NCBI GenBank assembly: GCA_963772295.1
Contig: CAVYWO010000020.1
Location: 434,001-498,000 of the forward strand
Source of the DNA: AP-15 sp963772295
GTDB lineage: Bacteria; Pseudomonadota; Alphaproteobacteria; ATCC43930; CGMCC-115725
Direction of reading: 5' to 3'
Length of the DNA: 64,000 nucleotides
Shown here one piece after another: positions 1 through 7,892 of the stretch (within the stretch, counting starts at the first letter, position 1; every line of letters starts with the position of its first letter). A model generated the notes under the pieces. That model saw only the letters and a program-made list of their open reading frames with translations. It was not told the origin of the DNA and did no database searches. Both the position numbers and the translations under genes were made by a program.

Positions 1-109
1 CCGCCGCGACTGTTCCGCAGCGTTCCCAGAGCAAGACGGCGGCTGGGATACGGTCCTTATCAGAGGCACCATCAACATTTCATTCATTGGAGCGCGAAAG
101 GCCGCCCTC

Positions 110-1378
110 ATGAATACGAAAGAGACAACTTCTTCCGATCCTGGATTGGCACGTCTTCCCGGCCTGCTCCCGGAATTGGAAGCGCTTTACACCGACCTGC
201 ACGCCCATCCCGAGCTGTCGATGCAGGAGACCCGGACAGCCGGATTGGCAGCGGAGCGGCTGCGCGCCGCCGGTTACGACGTGACGACGGCGATCGGGAA
301 GACCGGCGTCGTCGGGCTCTTGCGCAACGGCGCAGGGGCGACTGTCATGCTGCGCGCCGACATGGATGCGTTGCCGGTCGAGGAGGCGACCGGTCTGCCC
401 TATGCCAGCAAGGTCAGAGCCACGGACCGCGACGGGAAGACGGTGCCGGTCATGCATGCCTGCGGTCACGACATGCATGTCGCCTGGCTCGTCGGCGCGA
501 CGACGCTCTTCGCGCAAGCCCGCGACACCTGGCGAGGGACGCTGATGGCGGTGTTCCAACCGGCGGAGGAGACCGCGGAAGGCGCCCAGGCGATGATCGA
601 TGACGGGCTCTTCGACCGCTTCCCCAAGCCCGATGTGGTGCTTGGCCAGCACGTGATGGTCGGACCGGCCGGGGCCATCGGCGGGCGCGCCGGAGCTATC
701 ACCTCGGCGGCCGACAGCCTGCAGATCCGCTTGTTCGGGCGCGGCGCGCATGGATCGATGCCGCAGGCCAGCATCGATCCGGTGGTGATGGCGGCGGCGA
801 CTGTCATGCGCCTGCAAACCATCGTTTCCCGCGAACTCGCCGCCGCGGAGGCCGCCGTGGTCACGATCGGCTCATTGCAGGCCGGCACCAAGGAGAACGT
901 CATTCCCGAGGAAGCCGTCATCAAGCTCAACGTGCGCAGCTTTGACGAGGGGGTGCGCCGGCGCGTACTCGCCGCGATCGAACGGATCGTCAACGCCGAG
1001 GCCGCGGCCTCGGGCGCCCCCCGGCCGCCGGAGATCACGCCGCTCGACCGCTATCCCCTCGTGGTCAACGATCCCGCGGCGAGCAAGCGCGTCGCCGACG
1101 CGTTCCGCCGGCACTTTTCCGCCCACCGCGTGCGCGAGACCGGACCGGCGCCGGCCAGTGAGGATTTCGGATCGTTCGGCGCGGAATGGCACGCGCCGAA
1201 CGTGTTCTGGTTCGTCGGCGGCACCGACCCCGACCGCTACACGAAAGCTAAGCAGGCAGGTCGGCTTAACGAGATCCCGACCAACCACAATCCGCGCTTT
1301 GCGCCGGTTATCCATCCGACCTTGCAGACCGGCGTCGAGGCTTTGATCGTCGCGGCGCGCGCCTGGCTGGCGCCATAG
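110..1378 (+). CDS. M20 family amidohydrolase (hippurate hydrolase-like)
   Basis: A 422-residue metal-dependent amidohydrolase of the M20D (hippuricase/IAA-amino-acid hydrolase) type, expected to cleave N-acyl amino acids in the cytoplasm. The family signatures run in order: HAHPELSMQE near residue 30, LRADMDALPV near 83, MHACGHDMH near 115 with the metal-binding Cys/His, QPAEE near 150, GQHVM near 178 and a dimerisation insert with GRGAHGSMPQ near 211. The C-terminal metal residues sit in PASEDFGSF. Length matches the family and no signal peptide is visible. The ATG follows a purine-rich stretch. Substrate cannot be told from sequence. Confidence 0.92.
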   Translation: MNTKETTSSDPGLARLPGLLPELEALYTDLHAHPELSMQETRTAGLAAERLRAAGYDVTTAIGKTGVVGLLRNGAGATVMLRADMDALPVEEATGLPYASKVRATDRDGKTVPVMHACGHDMHVAWLVGATTLFAQARDTWRGTLMAVFQPAEETAEGAQAMIDDGLFDRFPKPDVVLGQHVMVGPAGAIGGRAGAITSAADSLQIRLFGRGAHGSMPQASIDPVVMAAATVMRLQTIVSRELAAAEAAVVTIGSLQAGTKENVIPEEAVIKLNVRSFDEGVRRRVLAAIERIVNAEAAASGAPRPPEITPLDRYPLVVNDPAASKRVADAFRRHFSAHRVRETGPAPASEDFGSFGAEWHAPNVFWFVGGTDPDRYTKAKQAGRLNEIPTNHNPRFAPVIHPTLQTGVEALIVAARAWLAP

Positions 1379-1446
1379 GGCGGCCGATCGGCCCGGTCCC
1401 GGACTGGAGAACGGCGGGTTGCCCGGCTTGGAGTAGGAGACACAGG

Positions 1447-2121
1447 ATGGAATCGCTCCTGCTGGTGCTCGATCTCCTCGGGACCCTTGTCTTTGCGCTG
1501 AGCGGCGCGATGGCCGGGGTCAAGCACCGGCTCGATCTGTTCGGGGTTCTGGTCTTGTCGTATGCGGCGGGCAATGCCGGGGGCATCGCCCGCGACCTGC
1601 TGATCGGTGCGGTGCCGCCGGCGGCGATCAGCGACTGGCGCTATCTGGGGGTTTCGCTGCTGGCCGGAATCGTCACCTTCTGGCGCCCTTCAATCATTGA
1701 CCGGTTGCGCAGCCCGGTGCTCCTGTTCGACGCCGCGGGGCTGGGTCTCTTCGCGGTTGCCGGCACGCAAAAGGCGCTCGCTTTCGGGCTCAACCCGGTC
1801 ATGGCGGCGCTCCTCGGCATGCTGACCGGGATCGGCGGCGGCATGACCCGCGATGTGCTTCTGGCCGAGATTCCCACCGTATTGCGCGCCGATCTTTACG
1901 CCGTCGCCGCCCTGGCCGGCGCGGCCGTGGTCGTGCTCGGCGCCGCGTTGCGGCTCCCGTCGACCGCGGTGACGATTGCCGGCGCGGTCCTCTGCTTCGG
2001 GCTCCGGTTTATTGCTATTCGCCGCGGCTGGCACCTTCCTGTCGCCGACGAACCCGAGCCACCAGCCACAAAATTGCGTGCGCCGAAGGATTGGAAGGAT
2101 GACGGCGCGGGGAGGCGCTGA
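1447..2121 (+). CDS. Trimeric intracellular cation channel (TRIC)/UPF0126 family membrane protein
   Basis: A 224-residue protein with about seven hydrophobic segments and two homologous halves, each with a Gly-rich stretch (GNAGGIARDLLIG near residue 45, LTGIGGGMTRDVLL near 127). This is the duplicated UPF0126 (YicG-like) fold now grouped with TRIC cation channels. The D-L-L/V-L after the Gly-Arg motif is conserved in both halves. A GGAG-type ribosome site lies just upstream of the ATG. It follows the amidohydrolase by 68 bp on the same strand and may be cotranscribed. The ion carried is unknown. Confidence 0.85.
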   Translation: MESLLLVLDLLGTLVFALSGAMAGVKHRLDLFGVLVLSYAAGNAGGIARDLLIGAVPPAAISDWRYLGVSLLAGIVTFWRPSIIDRLRSPVLLFDAAGLGLFAVAGTQKALAFGLNPVMAALLGMLTGIGGGMTRDVLLAEIPTVLRADLYAVAALAGAAVVVLGAALRLPSTAVTIAGAVLCFGLRFIAIRRGWHLPVADEPEPPATKLRAPKDWKDDGAGRR

Positions 2122-2135
2122 GCTTATTTGCAGAT

Positions 2136-2286
2136 AATGTGAGCATGACCGGATGATTACGAGTACGAGCTTACGATTGCGAGCACAGTATCACGGAATG
2201 TGAGCATTACGACTGCTCCAGTCGCATTTATTGTGTGCAGAACCCGGCCCTTGTTTGCGATCACGGCCGCCGATGATTGCAAGCAC
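2136..2286. repeat. Degenerate short direct repeats upstream of IS630
   Basis: This AT-richer gap between 2121 and the IS630 end holds repeated words rather than a gene. AATGTGAGCAT occurs at 2136 and 2197, 61 bp apart. GATTGCGAGCAC at 2175 recurs as GATTGCAAGCAC at 2275, exactly 100 bp later. GATTACGAGTACGAG lies in between. No reading frame of note is present. The composition differs from the flanking high-GC genes. Confidence 0.4.
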
Positions 2287-2295
2287 GTACAGCTA

Positions 2296-3501
2296 GTGTT
2301 ATGATGCGCAAATAACTATACACATGTCACGCTGCCTTCTTTCGCGTACGACGCACGGTGCAGCCGGGCTGAATCTCTTCCAGCCGCCGCCGACAGCGCT
2401 CGATCTTGGCGAGGATATCTTCGGCTTGCGCCCGCCAGATAAAGGGCTTGGGATCGCGATTCCAAGCCGCAATGAAGTCCTCGATCGCGGCCACCAAGTC
2501 CGGGACACTGGCAAAGCTGCCACGGCGCACGGCTTTGCCGGTCAGATCGCCGAACCAGCGTTCCACCAAATTCAGCCAGCTGGAGCTGGTCGGAATGAAG
2601 TGTACCGTGAAGCGCGGATGGCGCTTCAACCAGCGTTGGACCTGTGCGGTTTTGTGTGTGCCGTAGTTGTCCAACACCAGATGCAAATCCAACTCCGGCG
2701 CGTACTCGGCATCGATCTGGCGCAGAAAGCGCAAGAACTCCTGATGCCGATGGCGCGGAAAACACCGCCCGCTGACCGTTCCGGCCGCCACGTTCAGCGC
2801 GGCAAAAAGTGTCGTGGTGCCATGGCGCACATAGTCGTGCGTCCAGGTGCCGCAACGTCCCCGCTTCATCGGCAGCCCAGGCTGCGTGCGATCCAAGGCC
2901 TGGATCTGACTTTTTTCATCCACGCACAGCACCACCGCGTTCTGCGGCGGATGCAAGTACACGCCCACCACATCCAGCAGCTTCGGCACGAATTGCGGGT
3001 CGCGCGAGAGTTTGAACGTCTCCTGCCGGTGCGGCTGCAAGCCGTGCTCCTGCCAGATGCGGCACACCGTGCTCGCGTCCACGCCTTGGGCCCTGGCCAT
3101 CGCCCGAGTGCTCCAGTGCGTCTGCCCAGGCGGTTTGCTGCTCAGCGTGGCCTTCACAATGCGTTCGGCCAGGCCCGGCTGGGGTTTGCGTCCGCGTCCT
3201 TCGGCCACCGCCCACAAGCTCTGCGCCCCCGCGGCGACGAAGCGCTCCCGCCACAGCCGACAGGTGTGCCAATTCAATCCAAGCTCCTGCGCAATTGCCA
3301 CGTCGGCGTATCCCTCATGCGCCAGCAAAACAATCCGGCAGCGCTTCACCACCTGCTGCGGCGTGCCATGCGCCCGAACCCATCCTTGCAGCAGTTCCTG
3401 CTGTTCGGCTCTCAGCTCCAGAGTGGCTACCCAATTCCTGCTCACCCGCTGAGTAGGCCACAAGGCGAGCCAAATGTCTAGTTATTTCGGCAGCAGTACA
3501 C
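2296..3501 (-). mobile_element. IS630 family insertion sequence, apparently complete
   Basis: A transposase gene is bounded by matching inverted ends. The left end lies at 2293-2318 and the right end at 3479-3504; read inward, both give TAGTGT near the tip and AAATAACTA near 2310 and 3480. A TA dinucleotide flanks each tip (2294-2295 and 3502-3503), as expected from IS630's TA target duplication. The element is about 1.2 kb with one transposase on the minus strand and an intact frame, so it may still be active. Confidence 0.85.
2327..3463 (-). CDS. IS630 family transposase
   Basis: A 378-residue DDE transposase. The N-terminal half is a helix-turn-helix region (AIAQELGLNWHTCRLWRERF near residue 55, then a second HTH with WSTRAMARAQGVDASTVCRIW). 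The catalytic core has CVDEKSQ (first Asp) near 180, LVLDNYGTHK (second Asp) near 267 and SSWLNLVERWF (final Glu) near 300, the IS630 pattern. The longest frame begins with TTG at 3463; a GTG at 3445 is an alternative start. It fills the IS between the inverted ends. Confidence 0.93.
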   Translation of the reverse strand: MWPTQRVSRNWVATLELRAEQQELLQGWVRAHGTPQQVVKRCRIVLLAHEGYADVAIAQELGLNWHTCRLWRERFVAAGAQSLWAVAEGRGRKPQPGLAERIVKATLSSKPPGQTHWSTRAMARAQGVDASTVCRIWQEHGLQPHRQETFKLSRDPQFVPKLLDVVGVYLHPPQNAVVLCVDEKSQIQALDRTQPGLPMKRGRCGTWTHDYVRHGTTTLFAALNVAAGTVSGRCFPRHRHQEFLRFLRQIDAEYAPELDLHLVLDNYGTHKTAQVQRWLKRHPRFTVHFIPTSSSWLNLVERWFGDLTGKAVRRGSFASVPDLVAAIEDFIAAWNRDPKPFIWRAQAEDILAKIERCRRRLEEIQPGCTVRRTRKKAA

Positions 3502-3718
3502 TAGCGGCGGCGGTGTGAGAAGCAGCGAAGCCCATTGAAACTGAGCAGGGCCGCGTCCGTGGGCTGGCCTCGGCCTGTTGTTCAAATAATCGTTCGCGGA
3601 AGTGACCGTCTCTCAAGGCGGGGAAGCAGTCGAGCGAGGCCTCCTCCAAATACCATCGAGGGGCGCTGAGCCTCGCCTCGTCAAAATTGTACACGCGGGC
3701 GGTGTTGCCGCCGGCGAT

Positions 3719-3742
3719 CCCCGGATCGCGGTCCGGGGCAGG
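3719..3742. repeat. Palindromic insert, in frame, in the amidohydrolase remnant
   Basis: A 24-base palindromic unit (CCCCGGA, 6-base loop, TCCGGGG, then CAGG) lies between the codons for EQAK and IAGGN on the minus strand and adds eight residues (PAPDRDPG) without shifting the frame. Its core resembles the CCTGCCCCGG...CCGGGG palindromes near 24340, 60150 and 62705. Confidence 0.6.
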
Positions 3743-3949
3743 CTTGGCCTGTTCGGCGTCCGGCACCCCGGCCAGGATCTCCGCCAGGATCTTCCGCGAT
3801 CGGGGAAACGTCAACTCGCTGTGCTGATAGTCCGAGCCCCCCCATCATGTTGTCGACGCCGATGACGTCGCGCAGGCGAATGCCGATGGCGTCCTCCTGG
3901 AAGCTCAAGACGACGTTGCGGCGGAAGAAGTCGCTCGGGAGCATGCCGT

Positions 3950-3972
3950 CCCCCGCCTTCGCGAGGGCAGGC
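3950..3972. repeat. Palindromic insert in the amidohydrolase remnant
   Basis: A GC-rich palindrome (CCCCCGCCTTCGCGAGGGCAGG) interrupts the conserved RFKG/LPSDFF junction and coincides with a frameshift. The same unit occurs at about 58038-58060 in a terminase remnant, and a variant occurs at about 60487-60505. Confidence 0.55.
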
Positions 3973-4118
3973 CCTTGAACCGGTAAATCGCCTCGGCGTG
4001 GCGCTCGCGGTAGGTGTAGTCCATGGTCGAGAGCAGGTGGGGCGCCCACGCCAGCTCGAACTCGACGATGGCCTGTGTGAGGCCGGGATGAAGCTCGAAG
4101 ACGCCGGAGAAGTCACGG

Positions 4119-4495
4119 TGATCGCGGTTAGCGATCCCGGGCCCGGCTGGCGTCAAGGTCGACTTAGGGTCCGCATGCCGAGGAGTTGGGGGTCCCCGCC
4201 CGCAGCAGCCATGTCGATGATGGCGCAGGATATTTCCGACCGAACCGAGGCGTGCCGCAGCGATCGCCGCAATGCTGACCAAAACCGTCGCCGCTCGACC
4301 GGCGCAGTTTCCCGATACGTTTGCAGCGGCCAGGGCGTCGTTAACGCCTCGCGGCGCGAGGCGCCTCTCCCTTGTCACGACGGGCGTCGCGGCATAATCT
4401 TGATCGGCCCGCGACCCTTGCTTCAGAATACTATTGAGGGTGCCTGGGGCAACGTCATCGCTCGGCTTTCCTGCAACCGTGGCTCGGCCCGGTTT
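4119..4495. other. Gap with no recognisable gene
   Basis: Between the amidohydrolase remnant and the MBL-fold gene I see no frame with protein-like composition and no clear repeat or RNA. It may contain the unrecognisable decayed 5' part of the amidohydrolase. Confidence 0.4.
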
Positions 4496-5422
4496 TCATC
4501 GCCTCAGACCGGCGCGCCCGACGCCCGCCCGACGATAAAGGGCGTCGAGCGTCGGCGGTCCGTCGCTCTCGACGAGGCCGCGCTCGACAAGATCGATGAG
4601 ATGCGCCTGCACCGATCTCCCGGCGGCGCGGCGCAACCCCGGCTGCAGCCCGGCATAAAGCCGGTCGACGATCGCATCGATCTGCCCGACGCCCTGCGCG
4701 AGACAGTCGAGGATGCCTGCCTCGCGCTCGCGGCGATGGGCGATGAAGGCGCGGACATGGCGCTGCGGCTCGTGGATCGCCGGCCCGTGGGTCGGCCAAT
4801 AGACCTTGTCGTGCCGGCCGAGCAACTTGTCGAGCGAAGCGAGATAGGCGCGCATGTCGCCGTCGGGCGGAGCGATGACGCTGGTCGACCAGCCCATCAC
4901 ATGGTCGCCGCTGAACAGGATGCCGCGATCGGGGAGGGCAAAGCAGAGATGGTTCGAGGTATGGCCCGGCGTGTGCACCGCCTCGAAATGCCAGCCGGCG
5001 CCGTCGATCGCATCGCCGTCGCGCAGCACGACATCCGGACTGAAGTCCCAGTCGCCGCCCTCCTCGGCGCCGGCCTCGCCGCGCTTGCCGCCCATATGCG
5101 GGCCGAACCCGAAGGTCGGCGCCCCGGTCGCGTCCTTCAGCATCTTTGCCGCCGGCGAATGGTCGCGATGGGTATGGGTGATCAGGATGTGGGTTACCCG
5201 CTCGCCGGCGAGGCCGGCGATCAGCGCCGCGACATGCTCGGCGAGGTCGGGGCCGGGATCGATCACCGCGACCTCGCCGCTGCCGACCACATAGGTTCCG
5301 GTTCCCTTGAAGGTGAAGGGGCTCGGATTGCGGGCGATGATGCGGCGCACACCCGGAGCGACCGCTTCGAGCCGGGCGTATGCGAACCGAAAATCGCGGC
5401 GAAACGGGATCTCGACAGCCAT
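4496..5422 (-). CDS. MBL-fold metallo-hydrolase (LACTB2-like)
   Basis: A 308-residue metallo-beta-lactamase-fold hydrolase. The metal-binding motif HTHRDH is near residue 103, followed by downstream ligands in HTPGHT near 172 and GDHVMG near 193. A Gly/Asp strand (AVIDPGPD) near 50 is also typical. The C-terminal about 70 residues look like the winged-helix tail of LACTB2-type enzymes, which act on RNA or thioesters. The role here is unknown. The ATG at 5422 gives a start consistent with the family. The gene is divergent from the DUF6489 gene. Confidence 0.88.
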   Translation of the reverse strand: MAVEIPFRRDFRFAYARLEAVAPGVRRIIARNPSPFTFKGTGTYVVGSGEVAVIDPGPDLAEHVAALIAGLAGERVTHILITHTHRDHSPAAKMLKDATGAPTFGFGPHMGGKRGEAGAEEGGDWDFSPDVVLRDGDAIDGAGWHFEAVHTPGHTSNHLCFALPDRGILFSGDHVMGWSTSVIAPPDGDMRAYLASLDKLLGRHDKVYWPTHGPAIHEPQRHVRAFIAHRREREAGILDCLAQGVGQIDAIVDRLYAGLQPGLRRAAGRSVQAHLIDLVERGLVESDGPPTLDALYRRAGVGRAGLRR

Positions 5423-5501
5423 GGCCCAAAGATTATACGGGAGCGGCGGTCAGCCAATGCCGTTTTTCGGCGGACCGCCTGATGATCGGAGGGCGGAGGC
5501 G

Positions 5502-5744
5502 ATGAAGATCACTCTCGACATCGATTGCACGGCCGAGGAGGCGCGCCAATTCTTCGGGCTCCCGGAGGTGCGGCCGTTGCAGGACGCCTTGCTGCACGAG
5601 GTGCAGGAGCGGTTGAGCGCCAATATCAGGGCGATGGATCCCAAGGCCATGCTCGATGCCTGGCTACCGGCGACGCTCAAAGGGTTCGAGCAGCTGCAAG
5701 AGCTGCTGCTCTCGCGGCTGGCGGGAACCGGCAAGAAAAAATAG
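5502..5744 (+). CDS. DUF6489 family small protein
   Basis: An 80-residue protein beginning MKITLDIDCTAEEARQFFGL, the hallmark of the alphaproteobacterial DUF6489 family. It is acidic, mostly helical and has no signal peptide. I chose the ATG at 5502 because a GGAGGGCGGAGG ribosome site precedes it; the frame stays open upstream but has no family sequence there. Its stop overlaps the GTG start of the acetyltransferase by one base, so translation is probably coupled. Function unknown; members are often found near phasin-like genes. Confidence 0.8.
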   Translation: MKITLDIDCTAEEARQFFGLPEVRPLQDALLHEVQERLSANIRAMDPKAMLDAWLPATLKGFEQLQELLLSRLAGTGKKK

Positions 5745-6286
5745 TGGTGACCCCCTCGCTGCGAACGGCCCGGCTCTTGCTGCGGCCGTGGCGCGAGACC
5801 GATGTCGCGGCTTTTGTCCGGATGTCGGCCGACCCGGCGGTGATGGAATTTTTGTCGCCGCCGCCGGACCGGGTGGCGGCCGAAGCCTGGGTGGCGCGGG
5901 TGCGGGAGCATTGGCGACGGCACGGGTTCGGCCAATGGGTCGTCGAAATGCCCGGCGACACCGAGTTTGTCGGCATCGTCGGTTTCGCCCGGGTCGCTTA
6001 CGAGGCGCATTTCACCCCGGCGGTCGAAATCGCCTGGCGGCTCGCGCGCGCCCATTGGGGCCGCGGCTATGCCACCGAAGCGGCGCGGGCGGCGCTCGAT
6101 TACGGGTTCGGAAAGCTCGGCCTCGACAAAATCGTCGCGGTCACGGTGCCGGCGAATTGGCGTTCGCGCCGGGTCATGGAGCGGCTCGGCATGACCCGCG
6201 CGCCGGAGGAGGATTTCGATCACCCGCGCCTGCCCGACGGGCCGCTGAAGCGGCACGTGCTCTATCGCCGGCGCAGACCCTCCTGA
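5744..6286 (+). CDS. GNAT family N-acetyltransferase (RimJ/RimL-like)
   Basis: A protein of about 180 residues with the RimJ/RimL layout. LRTARLLLRPWRETD lies at the start, then a central beta segment (FVGIVGFARV). The acetyl-CoA motif A is WRLARAHWGRGYATEAARAA near residue 103, and VPANWRSRRVMERLGM lies near 140. Start is GTG at 5744 (overlapping the preceding TAG) or GTG at 5747. It may acetylate protein N-termini or small molecules. Its end overlaps the next frame by a few bases. Confidence 0.85.
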   Translation: MVTPSLRTARLLLRPWRETDVAAFVRMSADPAVMEFLSPPPDRVAAEAWVARVREHWRRHGFGQWVVEMPGDTEFVGIVGFARVAYEAHFTPAVEIAWRLARAHWGRGYATEAARAALDYGFGKLGLDKIVAVTVPANWRSRRVMERLGMTRAPEEDFDHPRLPDGPLKRHVLYRRRRPS

Positions 6287-6882
6287 CGATCCTCCTCGTC
6301 CGCCACGGCGAGACCCGATGGAACCGGGAGCGGCGCCGTCAGGGCCGGTTCGATTCGCCGCTGACCGAGCGCGGCATCGCCCAGGCGCGGGCGATCGGCA
6401 AACTGTTGCGCACCCTGCCCGAAGCGGCCGCGGCGCCGATCATCACGAGCCCGCAAGGGCGCGCCCGCCGCACCGCCCTGATCATTCGCGAAGAGCTTGC
6501 GGGCGTCGGGTGCGGCGCGATCGGTAGCGACGCTCGGCTGCGCGAGTTGACGCTGGGCGCCTGGGACGGGCTAACCTATCGCGAAATCGAAAAAGTTTCG
6601 CCGGGGATTTTCGCCGGCGACGGGCGCTACGAATGGTGGTTCCGCGCGCCGGGCGGCGAACCCTATGGCCGCTTTGCCGCACGCCTCGCCGAATGGCTGG
6701 CCGAACAGGATGAAGCGGCTGCGGTCATCGCCGTCGCGCACGGGGTCGTCAGCCGCATGCTGCGGGGCCTCTATGCCGGGCTCGAGCGCAAGGCGGCGCT
6801 GCGGCTGCCGGTGCCGCAAGACCGAATATTTCGGATGGCCGGCGGCCGAATCGAGGCGCTGGTCGCGGTCGGCGCCCTTTAG
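6283..6882 (+). CDS. Histidine phosphatase family protein (phosphoglycerate mutase-like)
   Basis: About 199 residues. The catalytic RHGETRWN motif lies right at the N-terminus, then ITSPQGRARRTA near residue 52, the acidic LRELTLGAWDG near 88 and the second catalytic His in AVAHGVVSR near 155. No ATG exists before the RHG motif. A non-standard start (CTG at 6283, overlapping the GNAT stop) or a start within the upstream gene is implied, so the exact start is uncertain. The stop overlaps the 3' end of the convergent LLM gene by four bases. Substrate unknown. Confidence 0.8.
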   Translation: MTILLVRHGETRWNRERRRQGRFDSPLTERGIAQARAIGKLLRTLPEAAAAPIITSPQGRARRTALIIREELAGVGCGAIGSDARLRELTLGAWDGLTYREIEKVSPGIFAGDGRYEWWFRAPGGEPYGRFAARLAEWLAEQDEAAAVIAVAHGVVSRMLRGLYAGLERKAALRLPVPQDRIFRMAGGRIEALVAVGAL

Positions 6883-7814
6883 GCAAAGTGCGGCATGACC
6901 TCCGATGCGAACAGTTCGTGCGTCTCGGTGTCGTTTCGATAGTCGCTGTTGATCAAGAGCTGTACGCCGCAATCCTGGTACCGGCCGATCAAATCGATCG
7001 CCTCGGAGACGGTACCGACAAAGCCGCGCAACGGCCCGCGGCTCGAGAGCCGCTCGCGTTTCGCCGCCACCGCGGCCGCGTCACGGGCGAGTAGCCAGCT
7101 GTGACTATGAGTTTTTTCAATCGTGTCGTAGTCGCGTTTTGCGGCGTCGCAATGGCCGCGAAGGATCGCGAGCTTGTGCGTTACCGTTTCCGGCTCGCCG
7201 CCGAGATTACAGGCATCGGCCAAGCGGGCGACCGCGCGCAAGGTCAGCTGCTCGCCGCCGCCGGCGATCATCACCGGCGGCCGCGGCTTTTGCACCGGCT
7301 TCGGCTCGAGGATCGCGTCCGTCACGTGGAAGTACCTGCCGTGAAAGGTCGTTCGCTTCTCGGTCCAGATTGCGAGGATCAGCCGGACGGCCTCCTCCAT
7401 CTGCCGGATGCGGACGGCCGGCCGGGGCGGAAATTCCCAGCCGTATTGCCGATATTCCGTCTCGAAATAGCCGGCGCCGATGCCGAGCGTCAGCCGGCCG
7501 CGGCTGATCAGATCGACGCCGGCGGCGATCTTCGCGAGATGCGCGGGATTGCGATATCCGACCGAGGTGGCGAGCGTCGCAAGGCGAATGCGGCCGGTCA
7601 CGGCGGCCAGCGCCGACAAGACGGTCCAGCCTTCGATGAAGGGTTCGTCGGCCGACCCCACACCGCTGATCTGGATCAGGTGGTCCATCACCGAGAACCA
7701 GCCGAAGCCGTGGTTTTCGGCCCATTGCGCTTTCGCCTTGATCGCCTCGAACGCTTCCGCCGGATCGGGGCCATAGACCCATGATGGGTTGTGAATGCCG
7801 AACTTCATGCTCAT
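6879..7814 (-). CDS. LLM class (luciferase-like, F420-dependent type) oxidoreductase
   Basis: A 311-residue TIM-barrel flavin/F420 oxidoreductase. FGIHNPSW at the start, the NHGFGWFSVMDHLIQI segment near residue 35, VLSALAAVTGRIRLATLATSVGYRNPAHLAKIAAGVDLIS near 70-110 and GAGYFETEYRQYG near 118 are typical of this family. The deazaflavin F420 assignment rests on family resemblance only; the cofactor could be FMN. Two closely spaced ATGs (7814, 7808) could serve as start. No partner reductase is adjacent. Confidence 0.85.
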   Translation of the reverse strand: MSMKFGIHNPSWVYGPDPAEAFEAIKAKAQWAENHGFGWFSVMDHLIQISGVGSADEPFIEGWTVLSALAAVTGRIRLATLATSVGYRNPAHLAKIAAGVDLISRGRLTLGIGAGYFETEYRQYGWEFPPRPAVRIRQMEEAVRLILAIWTEKRTTFHGRYFHVTDAILEPKPVQKPRPPVMIAGGGEQLTLRAVARLADACNLGGEPETVTHKLAILRGHCDAAKRDYDTIEKTHSHSWLLARDAAAVAAKRERLSSRGPLRGFVGTVSEAIDLIGRYQDCGVQLLINSDYRNDTETHELFASEVMPHFA

Positions 7815-7892
7815 CCGCTCCCGTTCAGCCCGGCCTGGGCGGCGATGCCGGGCCGCTGCACCTGCCGAGGGTCGGCACGCCCGGTCGGGAGA

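Larger units (their letters stand above)
3660..4118 (-). pseudogene. Amidohydrolase (amidohydrolase_2 type) 3' remnant with frameshifts
   Basis: Three minus-strand frames together rebuild the C-terminal third of an amidohydrolase_2 protein. In order they read FELHPGLTQAIVEFELAWAP then TYRERHAEAIYRFKG, then LPSDFFRRNVVLSFQEDAIG and RDVIGVDNMMGG, then FPRSRKILAEILAGVP and IAGGNTARVYNF. The breaks occur near 3965 and 3815. Two GC-rich palindromes (3950-3972 and 3719-3742) sit exactly where extra residues interrupt the conserved sequence. The 5' two thirds of the gene is missing. Confidence 0.75.

Noticed and set aside
3998..5482. 494-codon plus-strand frame across the MBL gene
   Set aside because: The minus strand carries an intact MBL-fold protein with HTHRDH; the plus frame is its shadow.
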